From the NCBI RefSeq assembly GCF_012295615.1, contig NZ_CP051183.1:935001-999000 (forward strand): 64,000 nt of DNA, written 5' to 3'. The notes beneath the pieces are model-generated. The model did no database searches, was not told where the DNA came from, and saw nothing but the letters and a program-made list of their open reading frames with translations. Below, one piece after another: positions 19,493 to 26,805 of this stretch. Numbering within the stretch: the first letter of the stretch is position 1; each line of letters opens with the position of its first letter. This DNA is from Bermanella marisrubri (lineage in GTDB: Bacteria > Pseudomonadota > Gammaproteobacteria > Pseudomonadales > Oceanobacteraceae). The position numbers were made by a program, and so were the translations under genes.

Positions 19493-20572
19493 ATGCGCTG
19501 GTTTCAGTTCTTTTCTGCATTTGTTCTCATAATCGCCATTGCTGGCGTGATTTGGATAAATCGTTCACCGCTGCCTCAAGTTGAACTAATTTATATCCAA
19601 GAGAGCGGTTACTCCGTTGAGAATAATACCTTCATAAAGCACTTAACTGAGTATATTCAAGATCATAAGCATCTAACACTTAGTATTGTCGATAACGATC
19701 CAGAGGCTCTGTCAAAGTCAACTTCCACCTTGCAAGGCTCGCAGAAAGTATTACTCGGTTGTTTTACTGGAACCTGCAAAATGCAGGTATTAGACGCGGT
19801 AAAAGACACCATAACCCCCTTTATATTTTTGGGGCGAAGTCATGGCTTGGTACAGCATCCTAATTTGTGGCATTTAGGTCCGATTTTTTCTCAAAAACTC
19901 GGCTTACTACTCCCTCTTATCAAGGGGCGTAAGCTTGAGTCAGTACATCTGTTGGGTGAGCAAAATATCGATTCACACATGAGTCATTACATCTTAAAGC
20001 AGTATATGAAGGCGATTGACTATCAGTGGGGTAGAGCGCTGCTCATGACTAAAAACAATGAAGATGTAATAGCTGACATCATCGAAAGTACCTCAAATGA
20101 TCTCTACATCAATACGGCATGTGCAGATATAGGCAAAAAAATTTTTAAATGGATTGATGATTCACTACAGAAAGGTATTCATACATGTCTTGATCCAATG
20201 GATTCCAGTAGCCAGTCACAACATTTTTTTATAACGTCATCACCACAGAATCAGCAGTCACAGATGTTAACTTCATGGATATTTGTGAAAGAGATTCTAG
20301 ATTCACAAATTGATCGTCCTCGATGGTCGCTTGATGATTTATCTGCAAAGCAATTTTCTCGCGACGCTGTGCGTAATTCAATGCATATACAGAATCAACA
20401 CATGTGGCACAACCAATATTTAATCATGCGCGATGGTGAGAATGTGAGCGTGGTGAAAAAAATAGAATCAGTCGAACCTATTGTGTTTCCAGAACTAAGG
20501 CCAGCAACACACTGGGATTTACAAATGAGACTCTATTGGAGAAACAAAAATGGCCGTTGGCAGTCTATTTAA
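19493..20572 (+). CDS. Periplasmic ABC-type substrate-binding-like protein (AmiC/UrtA-like)
   Basis: A 359-residue protein with one N-terminal hydrophobic segment (FFSAFVLIIAIAGVIWI), which may be a membrane anchor or uncleaved signal. The rest resembles type 1 periplasmic binding proteins: VELIYIQESG at the start of the fold, a hinge-like TPFIFLGRSHG, and near the end an MHIQNQHMWHNQYLIMRDGENVSVVKKI...EPIVFPELRP block like that closing the AmiC/urea-binding family. No transporter permease lies nearby. Its stop overlaps the start of a sensor kinase by 23 bases, so it probably binds a ligand and signals to that kinase. Confidence 0.6.
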   Translation: MRWFQFFSAFVLIIAIAGVIWINRSPLPQVELIYIQESGYSVENNTFIKHLTEYIQDHKHLTLSIVDNDPEALSKSTSTLQGSQKVLLGCFTGTCKMQVLDAVKDTITPFIFLGRSHGLVQHPNLWHLGPIFSQKLGLLLPLIKGRKLESVHLLGEQNIDSHMSHYILKQYMKAIDYQWGRALLMTKNNEDVIADIIESTSNDLYINTACADIGKKIFKWIDDSLQKGIHTCLDPMDSSSQSQHFFITSSPQNQQSQMLTSWIFVKEILDSQIDRPRWSLDDLSAKQFSRDAVRNSMHIQNQHMWHNQYLIMRDGENVSVVKKIESVEPIVFPELRPATHWDLQMRLYWRNKNGRWQSI

Positions 20573-22424
20573 TCGCTTGTTTCCCGATATTGCATTTAAA
20601 CGTGTAGGAACCCGCCTGCTGTTTTATATGATGATTGTTGGCTTGCTTCCTGTGCTTGCGGTTGGTATTACTTTAATTCTCATGTTCGAGGACAGTTATT
20701 TAAAAGGTGTACATAATGAGATTTCCCGACATGCAAAAGATACTGTTTATCAATTTGAGATTTTTAATAAAAATGCATTAGAAAATATTGTATCGATGAC
20801 GCATATGCCCATGATATCGGATGCTTTGTTGGACTTCGAACAGGTGTTGGCAAACAAAGGGATATACTCAACTGACTATCAAAAAGCTGAAGACAAGTAT
20901 ATTCCTGCTATAACAAAGCTCATCGAACTCAATGGTTTTTATGATGTGTTTTTAATAAGTAATTCGGGCTATGTGGTTTTTAGTTTGTTACAGGGGCATT
21001 ATCATAATACCAAATTGAGGTCAGAGCCGAGTCCGTTAGCCTATGTATATGAGAAAAGCAATATGGGTCTGTCTCGTTACTCTATGTTTGGCGGTTTGGA
21101 TAAATATGAAGATCGACAACTATTCTATTATGCGGCACCTGTTTTTTCAGATAATCGCCATATAGGTACATTGATGGTCAGTCGGACATTTTCGCAGCTT
21201 GAAAATCAATTGCTGAGAAAAGGGTTGTTCACTTCAACGGCCAAGTTGAGTGTCACAAACTTGCAGCTAGAAGAATCATTTTGGTATCAGATGATATTTC
21301 GTGAGGATATCCAACCAAAGAATATAGAGTCTATTGATTTTAAAACCTCCTCTGTTATCCCAAGTATTGATGGCTTGCTAAGCTTACAGTATGAAGAAAA
21401 ATTTATTATGCAACCCTTGGATCGATATAAACTATTGATGTTTATTCTAATGGTCGCCTTTTCTATGGGGATCCTGTTGCTATCGTCACGTCTCACACGA
21501 TCGTTTGTATCACCTATTAAACAATTGAGTCGACTTTTTAAACAGCTAGCGATAGGTAATCGAGAAAACTATCCTGCAGTAGAACGCCATGATGAATTTG
21601 GTCAATTGTTGCGACAATTTAACAAAACCTCAATGGCATTGGTGAAAACGAAAAATAAATTATTGGAGACCGAAAAGCTTGCCGCTATTGGAAATTTGGC
21701 CGCGGGGGTCGCTCACGAAATTAATAACCCAATGGCCATCGTCAGTGCAAATATTTCCACGTTAAAGGAGTATGGGGTTGAGCTGGTGGAGCATATAAAT
21801 GCATTACAAAAAACGCATATTTCCGCAGAAAACCAAGAACAAGTAACCCACAATAAAGAAGAAAACATCGATGCGATCTCTGACGATATGGGGGACTTGA
21901 TTGATGAAGCCTCTCAAGCCTTGATTCGAGTCAAAGATATTGTGGCAGGCATGCAAGTATTCAGCGAAATTGATAAGGAGTCTGTCAGTGAATTTAATAT
22001 TGCAGCCGTTATCGATCGGATCGTATCAGATTTGTCTCCGCTTTATCCCAAATCCGTACAGGTCATGAAGCAATACGCCAATGATGTGCCAATGAAAGGC
22101 AGAAAAGATCAAATCAAACTTGCGTTGAACAAGGTTTTAGACAATGCGTTTAAAGCCATTGCAAGCAAATCCAACGGGCGAGTGAGAATAATCATAGGAC
22201 GAGAAAAAGGTAAGCTAATTATCTGTATCGATGACAATGGTCCAGGTATTGATGAGGCGGATATGAGTAAGGTTTTTGAACCCTTCTTTACTACTCGGGA
22301 AGTGGGGCAGGGAATCGGTTTGGGCTTGGCTATTGCGTACACCATAGTCACCGCTCACAACGGCACAATCGAGGTGCAATCTATGGAAAATAAAGGCAGT
22401 CGTTTTAAAATCACACTTCCTTAG
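20550..22424 (+). CDS. Membrane sensor histidine kinase with periplasmic Cache-like domain
   Basis: A 624-residue sensor kinase. Two membrane helices (about residues 22-45 and 291-311) bracket a periplasmic region that looks like a double Cache domain (VFLISNSGYVVFSL, YYAAPVFSDNRHIGTLMVSRT). HAMP follows, then the phospho-acceptor box LAAGVAHEINNPMA (His about 389), and the ATP-binding domain with an N box (LNKVLDNAFKAI), IDDNGPGID, and GIGLGLAIAYTIV. The family resembles the HisKA_3/NtrB-like 'HEINNP' kinases. Ribosome binding site GGAGAA precedes the ATG within the upstream gene. No response regulator gene is adjacent, so the partner lies elsewhere. Confidence 0.93.
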   Translation: MAVGSLFNRLFPDIAFKRVGTRLLFYMMIVGLLPVLAVGITLILMFEDSYLKGVHNEISRHAKDTVYQFEIFNKNALENIVSMTHMPMISDALLDFEQVLANKGIYSTDYQKAEDKYIPAITKLIELNGFYDVFLISNSGYVVFSLLQGHYHNTKLRSEPSPLAYVYEKSNMGLSRYSMFGGLDKYEDRQLFYYAAPVFSDNRHIGTLMVSRTFSQLENQLLRKGLFTSTAKLSVTNLQLEESFWYQMIFREDIQPKNIESIDFKTSSVIPSIDGLLSLQYEEKFIMQPLDRYKLLMFILMVAFSMGILLLSSRLTRSFVSPIKQLSRLFKQLAIGNRENYPAVERHDEFGQLLRQFNKTSMALVKTKNKLLETEKLAAIGNLAAGVAHEINNPMAIVSANISTLKEYGVELVEHINALQKTHISAENQEQVTHNKEENIDAISDDMGDLIDEASQALIRVKDIVAGMQVFSEIDKESVSEFNIAAVIDRIVSDLSPLYPKSVQVMKQYANDVPMKGRKDQIKLALNKVLDNAFKAIASKSNGRVRIIIGREKGKLIICIDDNGPGIDEADMSKVFEPFFTTREVGQGIGLGLAIAYTIVTAHNGTIEVQSMENKGSRFKITLP

Positions 22425-22509
22425 ATCAAAGTGGAAGCCTGTTTCCCCTTAGTTTTCGTGCTACAATCCGTGCACCTTTTTTAAAGCGAGTGATTGAGAG
22501 ACCCTCATT

Positions 22510-24024
22510 ATGACTGTGATCAAGCAAGAAGATCTGATCCAGAGTGTGGCAGATGCTCTGCAGTATATCTCCTACTACCATCCGTTAGACTTCATCCAAG
22601 CTATGGAAGAAGCGTATAACAAAGAAGAGAATCCAGGCGCGAAAGACGCTATTGCACAAATTCTAATCAACTCCCGTATGTGTGCCCAAGGTCATCGTCC
22701 TATTTGTCAGGATACCGGTATTGTAACCGTGTTTTTGACCATTGGTATGGATGTGCGCTTTGAAGACGCGACGATGGGCGTTGAAGATATGGCCAACGAA
22801 GGTGTTCGTCGCGCCTATACGCATCCAGACAATGTTCTACGCGCCTCTGTATTGGCTGATCCAGATGGCAAGCGTCAGAATACCAAAGACAATACGCCAG
22901 CGGTTATCCACACTAAGCTTGTTCCAGGTAATACTGTTGATGTGCATGTTGCTGCGAAAGGCGGTGGTTCAGAAGCCAAATCTAAGTTCGCCATGTTAAA
23001 CCCTTCCGATTCCATCGTGGACTGGGTTTTAGAGCAAGTGCCTAAAATGGGTGCAGGCTGGTGTCCGCCAGGTATGTTGGGCATAGGTATCGGTGGTACC
23101 GCTGAAAAGGCCATGCAGGTTGCGAAAGAAGCGTTACTTGAACCAATCAATATTAAAGAACTGCAAGAGCGTGGTGCTCAAACTCGCGCTGAAGAATTGC
23201 GTTTAGAGTTGTTTGAGAAGGTGAACAAGCTCGGCATTGGCGCTCAAGGCTTAGGTGGTCTGACCACTGTACTTGACGTGAAAGTAGCTGATTTCCCTAC
23301 ACACGCAGCAAACAAGCCAGTTGCAATCATTCCGAACTGCGCTGCCACTCGTCATGCTCATTTTGAACTTGATGGATCTGGTCCAGCAAAACTAGAACCA
23401 CCTAAGCTAGAAGACTGGCCAGAAATCTCATGGGAAGTGGGCGATAGCGTGCGTCGTGTTGACCTCAACACCGTCACTCGCGAAGACATGAAAGCTTGGA
23501 AGCCGGGCGAAACCCTGTTATTGAACGGTAAAATGCTAACTGGCCGTGATGCCGCGCACAAGCGCATGGTCGATATGATCAGTAGAGGCGAAGAGCTGCC
23601 GGTAGATCTTAAAAATCGCTTCATCTACTACGTGGGCCCTGTTGATCCTGTGCGCGATGAAGTGGTGGGACCAGCAGGTCCAACGACTGCTACTCGTATG
23701 GATAAATTTACCCGTACGATTCTCGAAGAAACCGGCCTTATGGGCATGATTGGTAAAGCTGAACGTGGTCCAATCGCCATTGACGCAATTAAAGACAATG
23801 AAGCTTCATATCTAATGGCAGTCGGTGGCGCGGCATACTTGGTATCTCAAGCTATCCGCGATGCAAAAGTCGTAGGTTTTGAAGACTTGGGTATGGAAGC
23901 CATCTATGAATTTGATGTGGTTGATATGCCAGTAACGGTGGCTGTGGATGTGAATGGCACCTCGGTTCATAAAACGGGTCCACAAGAGTGGTACGCCAAG
24001 ATCAACGCCAAAGAACTGGGTTAA
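22510..24024 (+). CDS. fumA: Class I fumarate hydratase
   Basis: Iron-sulfur fumarase of 504 residues that interconverts fumarate and malate in the TCA cycle. Both halves of the class I enzyme are fused in one chain: an N-terminal alpha-type domain with CAQGHRPICQDTGIVTVF and GAGWCPPGMLGIGIGG, and a C-terminal beta-type domain with GETLLLNGKMLTGRDAAHKRM and YYVGPVDPVRDEVVGPAGPTT. The three conserved cysteines for the [4Fe-4S] cluster are in the CQD, CPP and NCAATRH positions. A tartrate dehydratase role is less likely because the subunits are fused. A terminator follows at 24060-24083. Confidence 0.95.
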   Translation: MTVIKQEDLIQSVADALQYISYYHPLDFIQAMEEAYNKEENPGAKDAIAQILINSRMCAQGHRPICQDTGIVTVFLTIGMDVRFEDATMGVEDMANEGVRRAYTHPDNVLRASVLADPDGKRQNTKDNTPAVIHTKLVPGNTVDVHVAAKGGGSEAKSKFAMLNPSDSIVDWVLEQVPKMGAGWCPPGMLGIGIGGTAEKAMQVAKEALLEPINIKELQERGAQTRAEELRLELFEKVNKLGIGAQGLGGLTTVLDVKVADFPTHAANKPVAIIPNCAATRHAHFELDGSGPAKLEPPKLEDWPEISWEVGDSVRRVDLNTVTREDMKAWKPGETLLLNGKMLTGRDAAHKRMVDMISRGEELPVDLKNRFIYYVGPVDPVRDEVVGPAGPTTATRMDKFTRTILEETGLMGMIGKAERGPIAIDAIKDNEASYLMAVGGAAYLVSQAIRDAKVVGFEDLGMEAIYEFDVVDMPVTVAVDVNGTSVHKTGPQEWYAKINAKELG

Positions 24025-24059
24025 GATTCGTCATTTAACTTGATCGAATCAATCGACAT

Positions 24060-24083
24060 AAAGGGAGCCTAGCTCCCTTTTTT
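24060..24083 (+). terminator. Fumarase Rho-independent terminator
   Basis: AAAGGGAGC (24060-24068) pairs with GCTCCCTTT (24072-24080) around CTA; T residues continue to 24083. Confidence 0.88.
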
Positions 24084-24160
24084 CGTTTTTCAGGCTTAGA
24101 TTTGTATCTTGAAACGTTTCTAGTATGCTGAAAGGACATTCTTAATACAGGAGACGTCGT

Positions 24161-24496
24161 ATGACCTTAGCAAGCGAAGCGTTCGATGGATCCAAAGAAA
24201 ACGCACGCCAAGTAACCGAAACCGAGCAAGCGGATTTACTCAAGCATATCCCCAGCTGGCAAACAGTGCTGGAAGAGGGAGCATCCAAGCTTAAGCGGGA
24301 GTACAAATTTAAGAATTTTGTGGAGGCCTTAGCCTTTACTAACAAGGTCGGAAACTTAGCAGAATCCGAGGATCATCATCCAGATATTCTATTGGAATAT
24401 GGCAAAGCCACCGTGACTTGGTGGAGTCATAATATTAAGGGCTTGCATCGTAATGACTTTATTATGGCGGCACGCACGGACGGCCTTTATGAGTAA
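24161..24496 (+). CDS. phhB: Pterin-4a-carbinolamine dehydratase
   Basis: A 111-residue enzyme that dehydrates 4a-hydroxytetrahydropterin, recycling the pterin cofactor of phenylalanine hydroxylase. Motifs seen are the family block EDHHPDILLEYGKATVTWWSHNIKG, containing the catalytic histidines, and the preceding FKNFVEALAFTNKVG. A ribosome binding site (AGGAGA) precedes the ATG. The partner phhA is not in the window, so the pterin-dependent enzyme it serves lies elsewhere or is absent. Confidence 0.95.
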   Translation: MTLASEAFDGSKENARQVTETEQADLLKHIPSWQTVLEEGASKLKREYKFKNFVEALAFTNKVGNLAESEDHHPDILLEYGKATVTWWSHNIKGLHRNDFIMAARTDGLYE

Positions 24497-24522
24497 AAAA
24501 TAGGGGCTTTGTCATCGCTGTG

Positions 24523-24894
24523 TTAGGGGCGCTCCAGAGTGTCCCTAATAATTAATCTTTCCACCAACATGGTTCCCTTCTCACAACCATTGACGTAAAG
24601 CGAAACTGGCTTTTTATGCAAAAAGGCGGTCAGCGCTAATTCAAACCTTCGATTTTGTACTTGCTCATATTCACTATAAAAACGAAAAGTCTGGCTGCCT
24701 TTATCATTGCACTTATGTATTTTATTGGCGGCAATAATTTCGAAAGCGGCCTCTTCGTCATCCATTCGTTGCTCCAACCCTGAAACAATCACACCAGTAA
24801 TCCATTGCCCGTCGCCATAAGAATTGACCGGTAGTAGAGCGATTAAAACAATAATAATGAAATAGGGTTTTTCGAGGACTCTCATAGCGGTCAT
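24523..24894 (-). CDS. Secreted hypothetical protein
   Basis: An exported protein of about 123 residues with no recognised domain. The signal sequence (PYFIIIVLIALLPVNSYG) is followed by DGQWITGVIVSGLEQRM and a C-terminal region with a pair of cysteines (HKCND and NGCEKG) that could form a disulfide in the periplasm. I place the start at the ATG at 24894 because AAAGGA lies 6 bases upstream; an ATG at 24939 is an upstream in-frame alternative with 15 extra residues. It is divergent from the motor-like operon starting at 25037 and might share its regulatory region. Confidence 0.55.
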   Translation of the reverse strand: MTAMRVLEKPYFIIIVLIALLPVNSYGDGQWITGVIVSGLEQRMDDEEAAFEIIAANKIHKCNDKGSQTFRFYSEYEQVQNRRFELALTAFLHKKPVSLYVNGCEKGTMLVERLIIRDTLERP

Positions 24895-25036
24895 GCACAT
24901 TCCTTTTTCTGTCCCTAGACTATATCGGCCTGAGTACATAAAACCTTAGTGCAAAACGCTATGCTCAGCTAGCGCAATACGTGTCATCGGCTATGCTTAT
25001 TTTTATAGTGAAAGGCAATGATGGACGACGCCAAGG

Positions 25037-26137
25037 ATGATTCAGGATCAGCAAAAATTTTCCTCAATAACCGTTATTATCTCGACGGTCATTTTTATTA
25101 TTTGCGCCATAATTTCGTCGAAATCTTTTTCAGAGACTCGCGTGGTGTCATCGGGTTTACCCGACTTAGGTATTCCTGCAACCCAGTATGCAGGCTTTTC
25201 TCGCCTTTTAGACGACGACAGTATTCTCATTCCCGAGGAGCTGATGGACATCAATAAAGAGATTAAGCGAATTGCTTTTTATCATAACGGTGATCGCTTG
25301 CACCGCAAAATCCCCAAACAAGTCCATTTAATGATTGAGAATAAACTGCTCGGTAAGTTCATGGGCATTGGACGCTTTGAAGTCGTAGATTGCATTGAAT
25401 GTCGTAATACGCGGGTCAATTTTGAGGACAGTCGATTATTAATCAGTGAAAGTGCTCAGAGCAATCAGGACTTGAGAAAACTCTCGGAAAACGTCCGCGT
25501 GGATGCGTTTGTTTTATGGAGTGCCAGTGTTCACGAGAATAAGTTTACAGTGAATCTGCGCATGGTAAATGCCACTAATAATGAGTTGGTGTGGTTGAAG
25601 GAATACGCTAAGAAAACCACAAGAGAGCAAGAGGAGCTAGAGTTCGAAACCATTGAGATCGAGATGACCATTAGCTCCATGGCCTTAAGTGCAGAACGTG
25701 ACGGATTGGGCGCTACGGCTGATGCAAAATTAGATAACGTCACTGGCTTTGGGCTACGCCGAAGAGAATACACGAGCTTGAACAAAGATATTGAATATAG
25801 CCTTGGGTTTGAATATTTCCGTAATTTTTCCGAAACCGATGAATTTAGTATCAATGGTTTTAATTTAGAGGGCCGAGTTTACGTGAATGTCGATGCAGTA
25901 AAAGACTGGGTAAATACCAAGGTATATTTAGGTATAGGACAGGCTTTCTTTAGTGGCAGTCACGGTTTAATGAGTAAATTCGGTCTGGAGTTTCCATTTG
26001 TCACAAACGGCTTCATGGCTATTGGTGCCGTTTACCTTTCATCCGATGAGGTTGAATGGGACTCGGATGCCAATTATGAAGATTCTTCAGATTTTGGTGG
26101 AACTGGCATTGAGCTCACATTGGGTTATCGCTTTTAA
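25037..26137 (+). CDS. Outer-membrane barrel-like protein, first gene of the motor-like operon
   Basis: A 366-residue protein of unknown family. An N-terminal hydrophobic segment (about residues 10-29) likely serves for export. A soluble region (about 45-215) shows GRFEVVDCIECRNTRVNF, two cysteines, and VDAFVLWSASVHENKFTVNLRMVNATNNELVWLKEY, reminiscent of TolB/CsgG/FlgO-type periplasmic domains. The C-terminal 130 residues alternate hydrophobic and polar residues and end LGYRF, an aromatic end typical of outer-membrane barrels. It starts a five-gene unit; the next gene is 11 bases on. The ATG at 25037 is the only in-frame start, because a stop sits at 25019-25021. Confidence 0.7.
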   Translation: MIQDQQKFSSITVIISTVIFIICAIISSKSFSETRVVSSGLPDLGIPATQYAGFSRLLDDDSILIPEELMDINKEIKRIAFYHNGDRLHRKIPKQVHLMIENKLLGKFMGIGRFEVVDCIECRNTRVNFEDSRLLISESAQSNQDLRKLSENVRVDAFVLWSASVHENKFTVNLRMVNATNNELVWLKEYAKKTTREQEELEFETIEIEMTISSMALSAERDGLGATADAKLDNVTGFGLRRREYTSLNKDIEYSLGFEYFRNFSETDEFSINGFNLEGRVYVNVDAVKDWVNTKVYLGIGQAFFSGSHGLMSKFGLEFPFVTNGFMAIGAVYLSSDEVEWDSDANYEDSSDFGGTGIELTLGYRF

Positions 26138-26148
26138 GGAGGGCTGGT

Positions 26149-26796
26149 ATGCGCGTATTAAGTATCTTAAGTATTGCTTTGATTATGTCAGCCTGTAGCT
26201 TGCGTCAGTTTGATATGGAACAGAATCCGTTTAAAGAACAGCTTCCGGGGACGTTTCAAGACACATCTGAAATGACAGGAACAGGCGCCAGCGACTTAAC
26301 TTCTGAAGAGTATGCGAAAGCGAACCACGGTATTGTCAATATTCATCGTCATGGTCCTGGGTACGATGTGATGATGATGTTAAATGCGGGTGAGAGTGAC
26401 ATTGTATTTAGCATGGACTTACCGCCAGGTTCAGACATGACTGTGCCTGGCGTGAGACGTGATACAGGGACAGGTAAAGCAAAAGCTAAACGTCCCGATA
26501 CCATTTCAGAGGAGGAAGAATTTTTTAATGAAAAAGCGGTTGCGTTATTCTCTGATGCTACAAAACACATGCTAAGTGCTCAGGCACTTTTCTATCGCAA
26601 GTCTTATTGGAAAGCCCTTGAAGAAACCAACAAGGCCATGGCCTTGGTTCCTTCGTCAGCGCAAGCTCATGCCCTGAAAGGCAGTATCTATTACAAGATG
26701 GGTCGCAAAACCGATGCGCGTCGTTCGTGGGAAAAAGCCTTGCAACTTGATCCATCCCTAAGCGATGTCAAACAAAGTTTACGTTTGGTGAACTAG
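26149..26796 (+). CDS. TPR lipoprotein of the motor-like operon
   Basis: A 215-residue lipoprotein. The signal peptide ends with a lipobox MSAC (Cys 16). A Gly-rich, acidic middle is followed by a C-terminal tetratricopeptide region (about residues 140-210): RKSYWKALEETNKAMALVPSS and AHALKGSIYYKMGRKTDARR read as two TPR units. Residue 2 after the cysteine is Leu, not Asp, so the lipoprotein may go to the outer membrane by the E. coli rule. The ribosome binding site AAGGAGG is strong. It could tether the inner-membrane rotor-like protein to the outer-membrane protein, by analogy with pilotin or scaffold lipoproteins; this is inferred from gene order only. Confidence 0.72.
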   Translation: MRVLSILSIALIMSACSLRQFDMEQNPFKEQLPGTFQDTSEMTGTGASDLTSEEYAKANHGIVNIHRHGPGYDVMMMLNAGESDIVFSMDLPPGSDMTVPGVRRDTGTGKAKAKRPDTISEEEEFFNEKAVALFSDATKHMLSAQALFYRKSYWKALEETNKAMALVPSSAQAHALKGSIYYKMGRKTDARRSWEKALQLDPSLSDVKQSLRLVN

Positions 26797-26805
26797 GAGC
26801 GAATA

